In this document: positions 43,795 through 51,631 of the stretch, one piece after another
How the letters are laid out: each line of letters begins with the position of its first letter
Position numbering within the stretch: position 1 is the first letter of the stretch
Assembly (NCBI GenBank): GCA_050012495.1
Contig: JBEKHB010000003.1
Location: 1-64,000, forward strand
DNA length: 64,000 nt
Reading direction: 5' to 3'
From: BOG-1155 sp050012495
Lineage (GTDB): Bacteria > Desulfobacterota > Syntrophorhabdia > Syntrophorhabdales > WCHB1-27
Notes under the pieces: generated by a model
Seen by the model: the letters and a program-made list of their open reading frames with translations, nothing else
What the model was told of the DNA's origin: nothing
The model's database searches: none
Position numbers and translations under genes: made by a program

Positions 43795-45478
43795 CTAATT
43801 CCTTCTCTTTACGGCAAGCAGCGGCCGCTGGGGGTCGAAAATCCGATAGGCTACTAATTTAATCCGATCGTTCACCAGGAACCACGCGAGCGCATGGCCC
43901 CAGATCACAAAGGCCCATTTCCATCCGATTGGCGGCATGAACAATCCGTACACAGCCGCCAGCGTGGCCAGCACTTTTGTGATAATCGCCGACCATAACA
44001 GCACCGGCGCGGGTCGGATGGACCAGAAAGGCCCTCGTGTTCGCGTCACGAAGATCGTCAGATGACCGGCCACCGCCAGTTTCAGGAACATGAAGGTTTG
44101 GAGAAGGTCGCGGCTGAGATGGAACTCACGGTCGCCGAGATAAAACAAACCGAACGAGGCAGCCACGCCGGCCACCCCCAGCACCGTCGCTATCCCCAGC
44201 ACCAGCCGCATGTTCCAGGCCTCCGGCACGTTCGCATAGCGGACGTTACGGCATTGGCTGCCAGCTCCATGATCACCTGTGGCGCCCCTTTCGCCACGCT
44301 GAACGTTGTTCCGTCCGGACCGGTGACAGCGGCCTCGGTACGCTTGTGCACCGGGTCGAAGGGCTGGAAATGGACGAACGTGTAACGTGTGAGCGCCTGA
44401 TCGTCTTTCAAACCGCTCAGTACGGCCAGATCGATGGTGTCCTGATTCTCCGCCCGCGATGCCAGCGCGGCGCTCATGATGACCTCATCCCTGGTCACGC
44501 CGTCCACATTGAATGGCTCGCCCAGGGTCAGCTTGTTCTGCATCAGGGTGCCCGTCTTATCCGAGCAGAGCACGTCCATGCCCGCCATCTCCTCGATGGC
44601 TACCAGGCGGCTGACAATCGCTTGTTTTGCGGCGAGCAGCCGCGCCCCCACAGCCATCGTCACCGACAGTACCGTGGGCATCGCGACCTGGATCGCCGCT
44701 ACTGTCAGCACCAATGCGAACTGGAGGGTGGTCGTCATCTTGTCGCCGCGGAAGAGCGCGACAGCGAGGATCAATACCACGAGCACTATGGCAATCACGA
44801 TCAGGTAATCGCCTATCTTCAGCACGGCGCGCTGGAAGTGGCTGACGGTGTGCGCCTCCTGCACGAGCTGCGCCGTCTTGCCGAAGTACGTGTTCTGGCC
44901 CGTGCCGTAGACCAGCGCGTCGATTTCTCCCTGGCGGATGATCGAGCCCGAGTAGACCGCCTCGTTTTCTTTGCGGGTGACGGGCAAAGACTCGCCCGTC
45001 AACGCGGACTGGTCGACTCCAACGGGGTCGCCTTCAAACAAGCGCGCGTCTGCCGGCACGATGTCGCCGAGGCGCACGCGAATGACGTCGCCCAGCACCA
45101 GCTCACGCGCCTGCGCTGTAGTCCACTTCCCGTCACGCCGGACCCGGGCCTGGACCGCCAGCTCGGCTTTCAGCGCGGCGATGGCGTGCCCGCCTGGTAC
45201 TCCTCCCAGAACCCGACTGTGGCATTGGCCAGAAGGAGCACAAGGATGATGAAAAAATCGGGCCAGTGGCGGACAAGCGCCGAGAGAATCACGGCCGCCT
45301 CGATCATCCAGGGGATCGGATCCCAAAAATAGCTGAGAAACTTGAGAAGCGGATTGATCTTCTTTTCGGAGATCTCATTGTATCCGTAATGCGTGAGCCG
45401 GAGCTGCGCCTCGGCCTGGGTCAGGCCGGCAGGCGATGATCCCAGAAATAGGATAATCATCAGATTGACGGGGCGCAA
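43795..45478 (-). pseudogene. Decayed P3-type proton-translocating ATPase
   Basis: Three pieces belong to one plasma-membrane-type H+-ATPase. The first reads GLTQAEAQLRLTHYGYNEI to WEEYQAG. A one-base loss near 45186-45191 shifts to HAIAALKAELAVQARVRRDG, TGESLPVT and the phosphorylation motif DKTGTLMQNKLTLGEP. After KGAPQVIMELAANAV the sequence jumps (near 44248) to NVRYANVPEAWNMRLVLG and the last transmembrane helices. The deleted part should hold the hinge motif G-D-G-x-N-D-A-P. The beginning is also missing before GSSPAGL. It cannot encode a working pump. Confidence 0.85.
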
Positions 45479-45569
45479 CCTAAGCGCTTACGCTCATGCA
45501 GCTGCAACATCCTCGCCCTAAAGGATTGCACATGGGTCCCGAGCCGAAAGAGGTCTTTATAATAGCCGG

Positions 45570-45598
45570 TTGACACGGCGCGGCGGGGCCGATAGAAT
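45570..45598 (+). promoter_or_regulatory. Sigma-70-type promoter of the TRIC-like gene
   Basis: TTGACA (45570-45575) and TAGAAT (45593-45598) are separated by 17 bases and lie just upstream of the gene starting at 45635. Confidence 0.65.
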
Positions 45599-45634
45599 GA
45601 ACAGGAGAGAGGCATGTGAGAAGAGAGGAAAGCT

Positions 45635-46234
45635 ATGCTGCGGCTGATTGAATTCCTGGGGATTCTTGCTTTTGCCCTCTCCGGCCTGATAGAGGCACGA
45701 CGCAAGAAGATGGATTTCGTGGGCACCTACGCCATTGCTTTCGTGACTGCCCTCGGCGGCGGTACGCTTCGGGATCTTCTCCTTGGCAGACAGCCTTTAT
45801 GGGTGGTCCATCAAGAATATCCCATAATGATTATGGCACTGGTAATCGGTGCGATCATCATATTCCGGTTGAAGAGATTCACCCTTACGGAGCACACGAT
45901 AATTATACCCGACGGTCTTGGCCTCGGCCTTTTCAGCGCCAGTGGTACCGCCGCTGCATTTGACATGGGTCTTCCGCCCTTCGTCTGCGTGCTGATGGGC
46001 GTGATCACTGCGACGTTTGGAGGGGTGCTCAGGGATATAGCCTGCAATAAAATACCGGTAATCTTCAGACGCACCGAGCTCTATGCGACGTGTTCTTTCT
46101 TCGCCGCCGCTGCGTACTGGGGCGGGCGCGTTTTAGGAGTAGACCATGTGCTGTCTGCGACAGCGAGCATCGTGATTGCCCTGACCCTCAGGATACTCGC
46201 GATAAGATTCCATTTGAGGCTCCCCCCTTTGTAG
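45635..46234 (+). CDS. TRIC-family (UPF0126/YicG-like) cation channel protein
   Basis: The 199-residue membrane protein has seven hydrophobic segments arranged as an inverted repeat. The two family motifs are FALSGLIEARRKKMD with ALGGGTLRDLLLG in the first half, and TAAAFDMG with ATFGGVLRDIACNKIP in the second. Prokaryotic members form trimeric potassium-permeable channels. GAGAGGAAAGCT precedes the ATG, and a good promoter lies upstream. Its TAG stop codon is the end of an 11-bp direct repeat flanking a small mobile element. Confidence 0.9.
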   Translation: MLRLIEFLGILAFALSGLIEARRKKMDFVGTYAIAFVTALGGGTLRDLLLGRQPLWVVHQEYPIMIMALVIGAIIIFRLKRFTLTEHTIIIPDGLGLGLFSASGTAAAFDMGLPPFVCVLMGVITATFGGVLRDIACNKIPVIFRRTELYATCSFFAAAAYWGGRVLGVDHVLSATASIVIALTLRILAIRFHLRLPPL

Positions 46235-46375
46235 CATAAGCGCTAACTTAGGCCGTCACCCCGGTGAAAACCGGGGTCCGGAAGCCTTAAGTTGCCCTGG
46301 ATACCGGCTTCCGCCGGTATGACGAATCGTCGCAACCAACCCCCCTCTTATGTTAGCGCTTATACCCCTTTGTAG
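46224..46375. mobile_element. MITE-like element with terminal inverted repeats and 11-bp target duplication
   Basis: ATAAGCGCTAAC (46236-46247) and GTTAGCGCTTAT (46352-46363) are perfect terminal inverted repeats. The element of about 130 bases is flanked on both sides by the direct repeat CCCCTTTGTAG (46224-46234 and 46365-46375). Inside are two hairpins, CCCCGGT/ACCGGGG (46259-46276) and ATACCGGC/GCCGGTAT (46301-46320), and an outer CGTCA/TGACG pair. It has no coding capacity. The left duplication includes the stop codon of the TRIC-like gene, so insertion did not change that protein. Confidence 0.75.
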
Positions 46376-46593
46376 GCGGGGCTCAAGCGCGCGCTGCCGA
46401 AGCAGGCGGCCCCCGCCGAAAAAGTATTCGAGAGTCTGACTCACTCCCGCTTTCACATCAATTGAGGCGATTATAGTGACCTATGATTGCCGACGTCCAA
46501 TTCTTCAGGGTGAGATGGACCGCAATCGCTGCCGGATCGACAACAATGACCGACACGAACGCAAAAACTCCGATTGCTGTTGCCGCGATTACG

Positions 46594-47214
46594 TTAGTGA
46601 GAGAGGATGCAGAGCAGCAGGTCCGCGTGAAGGCTGACCAGGTCGCAAAACGTGCCGCCCGCTTTAAGGAAATCCAGCCACCGCGCGCAGATGAAGACGC
46701 CATCGATGAAGTGCTCCCTGAGCGCCGGATTCCGGAGCCTTCCCTCATCGATCACGGGGAGCAGGGGGTTTTGGCGGATGAAGGCTGCGGCGAAGATGCC
46801 GCTGCCGCTCCTGCCCGGCTTGCCCTGGTCGTTATATACCGTGACTCCTTTCAAGCCGGAGCTTGGTGACCGGCTTTTGAAGATAAATCCCGCGAGGCCT
46901 TCACCGGCCAGATCCTTCGTCCGGGCATCGCTCCATCGCTGCATGGCCTCGGTGTGGTCTACCCCGGTCCGGCTCGTGATGAGCCGCGGCGATGCAGGGT
47001 CGCCCACGAGACGGAGCGCTTCCCTGGGGACCGGGAGCCCGTATTCGACCTCCGGGCACACAGGGACGTACTCGAAGAACTGCCCAAGGGTCTCCGCAAT
47101 GTAGCGATCACGCTTATGACCTCCGTCGTACCGGACCCTTATCCCGAGCAGACACGCGCTCACGCCGATCTTGATTTTTTCGGTGTCCGTCGCACCCATC
47201 GTCTTCGGCTTCAC
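46594..47214 (-). CDS. DUF523 protein, truncated before its usual second domain
   Basis: The 206-residue protein has the DUF523 (YbbK-like) domain: VSACLLGIRVRYDGGHK, VPVCPEVEYGLPVPRE, FIFKSRSPSSGLKGV and GIFAAAFIRQNPLLPVIDEG. Homologues of this form usually continue with a DUF1722 domain of about 120 residues. Here the protein stops after its first helix (CDLVSLHADLLLCILSH). The function is unknown; involvement in thiol or nucleic-acid chemistry has been suggested for related families. The 46376-46593 stretch downstream shows no recognisable continuation. Confidence 0.78.
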   Translation of the reverse strand: MKPKTMGATDTEKIKIGVSACLLGIRVRYDGGHKRDRYIAETLGQFFEYVPVCPEVEYGLPVPREALRLVGDPASPRLITSRTGVDHTEAMQRWSDARTKDLAGEGLAGFIFKSRSPSSGLKGVTVYNDQGKPGRSGSGIFAAAFIRQNPLLPVIDEGRLRNPALREHFIDGVFICARWLDFLKAGGTFCDLVSLHADLLLCILSH

Positions 47215-47250
47215 CCCATTCCTCCTTGATTGATTCCAGCCGACGTGGTA

Positions 47251-49521
47251 TCACACGGCGGCGGGCCGGTACCGCTTCAGCATAAGCGAGAGAGAGACTA
47301 CGGTGACGGAGCTCATGGCCATGGCGAGGCCCGACACTTCCGGTTTCAGGGTAATGCCGAAGAAGGGATAGAGGATGCCCGAGGCGACGGGGATCAACGC
47401 CGCGTTGTAGGCGAAGGCCCAGAAAATATTCTGCTTTATCCGGGCCATTACCTTTCTGCTCAGTTGGATCCCCGAGACGGCGTCCATTAAATCGTCCCGG
47501 ATCAGCACTATCTCTGCGCTCTCGATGGCCACGTCCGTTCCGCTCCCGATAGCAATGCCCACGTCCGCCTGGGCAAGCGCTGGGGCGTCGTTTATGCCGT
47601 CACCCACAAAGGCGACCACATTGCCTGCTTCCTGAAGCTTCCTGACCGCGCCGGCCTTCTCCTGGGGCAGCACTCCCGCCAGTACCTGGTCGATGCCGGC
47701 GAGCCGGCCAACGGCGCCGGCAGTCCTTTCGTTGTCGCCCGTGATCATCACCACCTTTAGGCCCAGTTTCCGAAAAGCCTTGACTGCAGCGGGCGTCGTT
47801 GCTTTAAGGGTATCGGCAATAGCGATAAGGCCCAGGATTTTTCTTTCCAGCGCCACAAGGACGACCGTTTTCCCCTCGCTCTCCAGGACCGAACGCTTCT
47901 GTTCCACTTCGCCTGAAGGGTTCAAGCCTTTCTCCGCAAAGAAGGCCCCGCTCCCTACCGAGGCCTCCTGCCCGTCTATGCGCGCGCACACACCCTTGCC
48001 GCCGACGGTATCGAAAGCCGTGCTCTCCGGTAGGACAATCTGCCGCTCCTTCGCCCCGGCGAGGATCGCCGCGCCAAGGGGGTGCGGGGAATACCTCTCG
48101 ACGGATGCCGCCAGACCGAGCAGACGCTCAACGGTCGTGTCGAGGGGGATGATGTCGGTCACTTCCGGCTTCCCCCTGGTCAGGGTGCCAGTCTTGTCGC
48201 AGGCTACAATGGTAAGTTTCTCCGAGCGCTCAAGCACCTCGCCGTTCTTGATGAGTATGCCAAGCTCCGCGCCCCGCCCGATCCCTACCGTCACTGCGGT
48301 GGGGGTCGCGAGCCCCAGCGCGCAGGGGCAGGCGATCACGAGGACCGATATAAGGGCGGTCATTGCAAAGAGCAGTGTACTGCCGAGGATAAAATACCAC
48401 AGGCAAAAGGAAAAGAGGGCGATTGCGAGGACGACGGGGATAAAATAGGCAACGACCCTGTCTGCTATCCTCTGGACGGGAGGTTTCGATCCCTGGGCTT
48501 CTTCCACGAGCCTCACGATCTGGGCGAGCACCGTATCCCTGCCTACCTTCCGGGCGGTGAAGGTGAGCACGCCATTTTGGTTGAGTGTCCCGCCCACCAC
48601 GCTGTCGCCCGGTTTTTTCAGAACGGGAAGAGGCTCTCCGGTAATCATCGATTCGTCCACATAGCTCGTCCCGCTGCACACTTCCCCGTCCACGGGCACC
48701 TTTTGGCCGGGCTTTACGATAACAGTATCCCCTAGTTGCACGTCCTGCACCGCTATCTCGGTCTCCTGCCCGGCCCTGAGCGCAATTGCCGTTTTGGGCT
48801 GAAGGCCCATGAGCTTCCTGATGGCTTCTCCTGTCTTGCCCTTGGCCCGCGCCTCCAGGTAACGCCCCATTGAGAGGAAGGTGGCAAGGAGGACCGCGCT
48901 GTCATAAAAGAGGAACTCCCTCGAGAGGACGATCCGAAAGGTGCCGAGGAGGCTTGCCGCAAAAGAAACGCCGATCCCCATAGAGTACATGACGTCCATG
49001 TTCAGGTTTCTATTCCTGAGCGCCCTCCACGCAGCGGAGAAAATCGGATGGCTTATGTAGATGAAGACGGGCGTCGACACGATGAGCATCACATACGGCA
49101 CGATGCCGTGCATGGCCATTGGCGAGAACATGAGGAGCATCAAGGGGATGCCGACAGTAAAACCGACGATGACCCTGTTCCGCTTTTCCCGCAGATCCCT
49201 CATGCGGCCTTGCGCCTCCAGGTTTTCGGTGTCCTCACCCTCGATGCCGAGGTAGTGGTAACCCGCGTCTTCAACCGCCTTGCGTATGTCGGAAGGGGAG
49301 ACGAGGCCGGGGCTGTAGGTCACCCGCGCTTTTTCCGCCCCCAGATTGACAGAGACAGCGGTGACGCCGGCGATAGCGGAGACGGCCTTTTCAATCGCCC
49401 CGGCGCACATCACGCAGGTCATCCCTCCAATCTTGATGTTTTTCTTCTCTTCGATCACCCGGCAGCCGGCCCCGCCGGTCGCCTCACCGTCGGCCGCGCT
49501 CTCGCTTCTTCCATCGCTCAT
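47251..49521 (-). CDS. copA: Copper-translocating P1B-type ATPase
   Basis: The protein of about 756 residues has one N-terminal metal-binding domain (GGMTCVMCAGAIEKA, CxxC), eight transmembrane segments, the actuator motif ITGEPLPVLK, the ion-site motif ACPCALGLATPTAV, phosphorylation site CDKTGTLTRG, the HP locus (SPHPLG) and hinge GDGINDAPALAQADVG. The helix-7/8 residues FAYNAALIP and MAMSSVTV match copper(I) exporters. ATG 49521 is chosen as start; the frame is open to 49575. It is co-oriented with the ArsR-type gene upstream. Confidence 0.93.
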   Translation of the reverse strand: MSDGRSESAADGEATGGAGCRVIEEKKNIKIGGMTCVMCAGAIEKAVSAIAGVTAVSVNLGAEKARVTYSPGLVSPSDIRKAVEDAGYHYLGIEGEDTENLEAQGRMRDLREKRNRVIVGFTVGIPLMLLMFSPMAMHGIVPYVMLIVSTPVFIYISHPIFSAAWRALRNRNLNMDVMYSMGIGVSFAASLLGTFRIVLSREFLFYDSAVLLATFLSMGRYLEARAKGKTGEAIRKLMGLQPKTAIALRAGQETEIAVQDVQLGDTVIVKPGQKVPVDGEVCSGTSYVDESMITGEPLPVLKKPGDSVVGGTLNQNGVLTFTARKVGRDTVLAQIVRLVEEAQGSKPPVQRIADRVVAYFIPVVLAIALFSFCLWYFILGSTLLFAMTALISVLVIACPCALGLATPTAVTVGIGRGAELGILIKNGEVLERSEKLTIVACDKTGTLTRGKPEVTDIIPLDTTVERLLGLAASVERYSPHPLGAAILAGAKERQIVLPESTAFDTVGGKGVCARIDGQEASVGSGAFFAEKGLNPSGEVEQKRSVLESEGKTVVLVALERKILGLIAIADTLKATTPAAVKAFRKLGLKVVMITGDNERTAGAVGRLAGIDQVLAGVLPQEKAGAVRKLQEAGNVVAFVGDGINDAPALAQADVGIAIGSGTDVAIESAEIVLIRDDLMDAVSGIQLSRKVMARIKQNIFWAFAYNAALIPVASGILYPFFGITLKPEVSGLAMAMSSVTVVSLSLMLKRYRPAAV

Positions 49522-49597
49522 AACCTTATGCTCCCTTCGAACCCCTGCAAGCCCTCGGCCCGGGCAGGCATACATGTCTCTGTGAAAAAGCCTGTTT

Positions 49598-49936
49598 CTA
49601 TTTTGCCCTAACCTTCATGAGGTCCTTCGACAACTTCTCCGTGTGGGAGAGCTCTTCGAGAAGTATTTCTGCAATTGTGTCAAAGGCGTGAATGACTTTC
49701 GGATTGGCGAGGGAATAGTAAATGGTGACGCCTTCGCGCCTGGCAGCGACTATGCGGCGCGATCTTAGCACCGCAAGGTGCTGCGACACGTTGGACTGAG
49801 GGACATTCGCCAGCTTCGACAAGTCGCCGACGCAAAGCTCCCGGTCTCTCAGCAGGTTCAGGATCTCAAGCCGTTTAGGCGAGGTGAAGGCCTCGCAAAA
49901 CCGGGCGTGCAGCTCGTACAGCGTGCTTCTATCCAT
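49598..49936 (-). CDS. ArsR/SmtB-family metal-responsive repressor
   Basis: The 112-residue winged-helix protein reads LEILNLLRDRELCVGDLSKL, then NVPQSNVSQHLAVLRSRRIV, then AARREGVTIYYSLAN. The alpha3 motif has one Cys (ELCVGDL) where ArsR has two, so the metal site may differ or involve C-terminal residues. It is immediately upstream of copA and divergent from the Cys-rich peptide and copZ. It is a plausible regulator of this copper module. Confidence 0.88.
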   Translation of the reverse strand: MDRSTLYELHARFCEAFTSPKRLEILNLLRDRELCVGDLSKLANVPQSNVSQHLAVLRSRRIVAARREGVTIYYSLANPKVIHAFDTIAEILLEELSHTEKLSKDLMKVRAK

Positions 49937-50009
49937 CTATTTTTCCATTATGTTATAATATTAGTAGCAACGAATATATATGTCAATGAGGGAAACTCTG
50001 TTTTTGTGC

Positions 50010-50162
50010 ATGAAATATAACCAACAGGTGGATACGGACAAGAACCCTTGTCCGCACCAGGCTGATTATTGTCAGTTCAGGGAGAGTTGCGTCATCAACA
50101 GGCTCTGCATGGACCGTAGGGATTGCAGGGAAAAAAAGAAGGCAGCCCGTCACGAAGCCTGA
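50010..50162 (+). CDS. Small Cys-rich protein of the copper locus
   Basis: This 50-residue product has six cysteines: NPCPHQADYCQFRESC followed by VINRLCMDRRDCREKK, suggesting metal binding or an Fe-S/zinc knuckle. The ATG at 50010 has no strong ribosome site; the frame opens at 49980. It is divergent from the ArsR-type gene and 70 bases before copZ. The function is unknown and the coding status is moderately supported. Confidence 0.5.
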   Translation: MKYNQQVDTDKNPCPHQADYCQFRESCVINRLCMDRRDCREKKKAARHEA

Positions 50163-50232
50163 AAGGGCGTGTAAATGGTCGCTTACATGGCCGGCCGGGG
50201 GCGCGGGCGCACATCGGATGAAGGAGGATATG

Positions 50233-50436
50233 ATGTCGGAAGCCACAATGAAGATCGAAGGGATGACGTGCCGGCACTGCGTGATGCGTGTGAAGAAGGC
50301 TGTCGAGCAGGTGCCCGGTGTTTCTCGGACGGAGGTCGCCATCGGCACAGCCCGGATCACGTACGACGAATCGCGGGTCAAAGAACAGGACCTGGAGTGG
50401 GCAGTGGAAAAGGCGGGGTACAAAGTCAGGAAATAG
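50233..50436 (+). CDS. copZ: Copper chaperone CopZ-like HMA-domain protein
   Basis: The 67-residue protein is a single heavy-metal-associated domain with the metal-binding loop EGMTCRHCVMRV (CxxC at about 12-15) and the ferredoxin-like fold end DLEWAVEKAGYKV. GGAGG lies five bases before ATG 50233; another ATG at 50230 is too close. It would hand copper(I) to CopA. Confidence 0.9.
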   Translation: MSEATMKIEGMTCRHCVMRVKKAVEQVPGVSRTEVAIGTARITYDESRVKEQDLEWAVEKAGYKVRK

Positions 50437-50513
50437 ATTTTTGCGAAGGGATGCCTTACACTATAGTAAGGGCGTAACGCGCATGCGCGACTATCAAGAA
50501 TAAGGAGTAACCT

Positions 50514-50825
50514 ATGTTTGACGCAACAGAGGAGGCGTTAGAGACCATTAAAGCGTACATGAAGGAGCAGAATCTGGCGTCTGCCGTCAGGATCGCGATG
50601 TCAGGCGGAGGGTGATCGGGACCCTCGCTGGGTTTGGCTCTGGATGAGCCAAAAAGAACGGATGAGGTCTTCGACCGCGATGGGGTGACGTTTCTTGTCG
50701 ATAAGCAACTCTACGAGAAGAACAAGCCGATCACGGTCGACTATGTCGGGATCCCGGGGCGGAAGAGATTTATGATCAAGTCGGCCCTTGACGAGAAAAA
50801 CGGCTGCGGAGGCTGTAGCTGCTAA
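50514..50825 (+). CDS. HesB/IscA-like selenoprotein (in-frame TGA read as selenocysteine)
   Basis: AAGGAG precedes ATG 50514. The frame reads MFDATEEALETIKAYMKEQN, then LASAVRIAMSGGG, then TGA (50613-50615), then SGPSLGLALDEPKRTDEVF and onward to CGGCSC at 50823, with no other stop. The TGA falls exactly where IscA/HesB proteins have their first conserved Cys (G-C-S-G). Selenocysteine at residue 34 gives a normal 103-residue family protein. Conservation continues on both sides of the TGA, so simple truncation is unlikely. HesB-like selenoproteins are a known bacterial selenoprotein family. It probably has redox or Fe-S-related activity. A candidate SECIS hairpin follows. Confidence 0.85.
50633..50653 (+). 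promoter_or_regulatory. Candidate bacterial SECIS hairpin
   Basis: TTTGGCTC and GAGCCAAA form a perfect 8-bp stem with loop TGGAT. The loop begins 25 bases after the in-frame TGA and exposes guanines, within the known spacing of bacterial SECIS elements. Confidence 0.65.
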
Positions 50826-50845
50826 AAACCCGTGCGGCGGATAAT

Positions 50846-50887
50846 AAAGGCCCCCGATCCGGCAGCGCTCCCGGATCCGGGGCCTTT
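50846..50887 (+). terminator. Strong hairpin after the selenoprotein gene
   Basis: AAAGGCCCCCGATCCGG pairs with CCGGATCCGGGGCCTTT (one C/C mismatch), with an A-tract before and T-rich DNA after. It separates the selenoprotein gene from msrB and probably works on both strands. Confidence 0.7.
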
Positions 50888-50930
50888 ATACCGGATGACC
50901 TTGATTGCGCAAGGAGACGGAGATGCGAAT

Positions 50931-51530
50931 ATGACGCATGTGATGAAAGGCATAGGCGGCATGTTGCCGGTCTGGATCACGTTCCTGGTCGTTTTTATGG
51001 GGTGCGGGAAACCTGCGTCTGCCCAATCCGGCAGGGAAGGAGCGGAAAACCAGGTGAAAAGCATGAATCACGGGGATTGGAAGAACTTCAAAAAGCCGGA
51101 CGATGCGACTTTGAGAAAAGGCCTGACGCCTTTGCAGTACAAAGTGACTCGACAGAAGGGCACGGAGGCGCCTTTTAAGAACGAATACGATGACAACCAC
51201 AGAGAGGGCATCTATGTGGATATCGTATCGGGAGAACCCCTGTTCAGCTCGCCCGACAAATTTGATTCCCATACGGGTTGGCCAAGTTTTACAAAGCCCC
51301 TTGAGCCGGGTAACATAGTGGAGAGGGCGGACAGGAGTTTCTTTACGAGACGTGTCGAGGTGCGAAGCAGGCATGGAGATTCCCATCTCGGCCACGTCTT
51401 CCCGGACGGTCCGCCTCCAACGGGTCTCAGGTATTGCATGAATTCCGCCGCCCTGCGGTTTATCCCGAAAGAAGATCTGGCGAAAGCAGGTTACGGGGAA
51501 TATCTCAGGCTTTTTGCAAGCAGTAAATAA
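50931..51530 (+). CDS. msrB: Methionine-R-sulfoxide reductase, predicted lipoprotein
   Basis: The 199-residue protein begins with a hydrophobic segment and lipobox (LVVFMGCGK). The MsrB domain follows: LTPLQYKVTRQKGTEAPFKN, GEPLFSSPDKFDSHTGWPSF, SRHGDSHLGHVFPDG, and the catalytic Cys in RYCMNSAALRF. The zinc-binding CxxC pairs of many MsrB proteins are absent. It would repair oxidised methionines on the periplasmic side. ATG 50931 follows GGAG by eight bases; a longer in-frame start exists. Confidence 0.9.
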   Translation: MTHVMKGIGGMLPVWITFLVVFMGCGKPASAQSGREGAENQVKSMNHGDWKNFKKPDDATLRKGLTPLQYKVTRQKGTEAPFKNEYDDNHREGIYVDIVSGEPLFSSPDKFDSHTGWPSFTKPLEPGNIVERADRSFFTRRVEVRSRHGDSHLGHVFPDGPPPTGLRYCMNSAALRFIPKEDLAKAGYGEYLRLFASSK

Positions 51531-51631
51531 TCCGCGGGCGGTGAAGGCGAGGGGAGAAGGTGAGCCCTTCCGCCGGAATCAGCCCTGAACGTCGCGGCGG
51601 GGGCAAGACAGAAACGGAAAGCGGAGAAACC

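Noticed and set aside
45481..45490. TAAGCGCTTA near the broken start of the P-type ATPase as a second copy of the mobile element end
   Set aside because: Only about nine bases resemble the terminal repeat, and no partner repeat or target duplication is visible.
46458..46748. Minus-strand frame with a hydrophobic C-terminal half as a small membrane protein
   Set aside because: It overlaps the DUF523 gene in another frame, has no ribosome site and matches no family I know.
50832..50930. Upstream extension of msrB
   Set aside because: It would run through the strong terminator hairpin, and the lipoprotein signal begins after ATG 50931.
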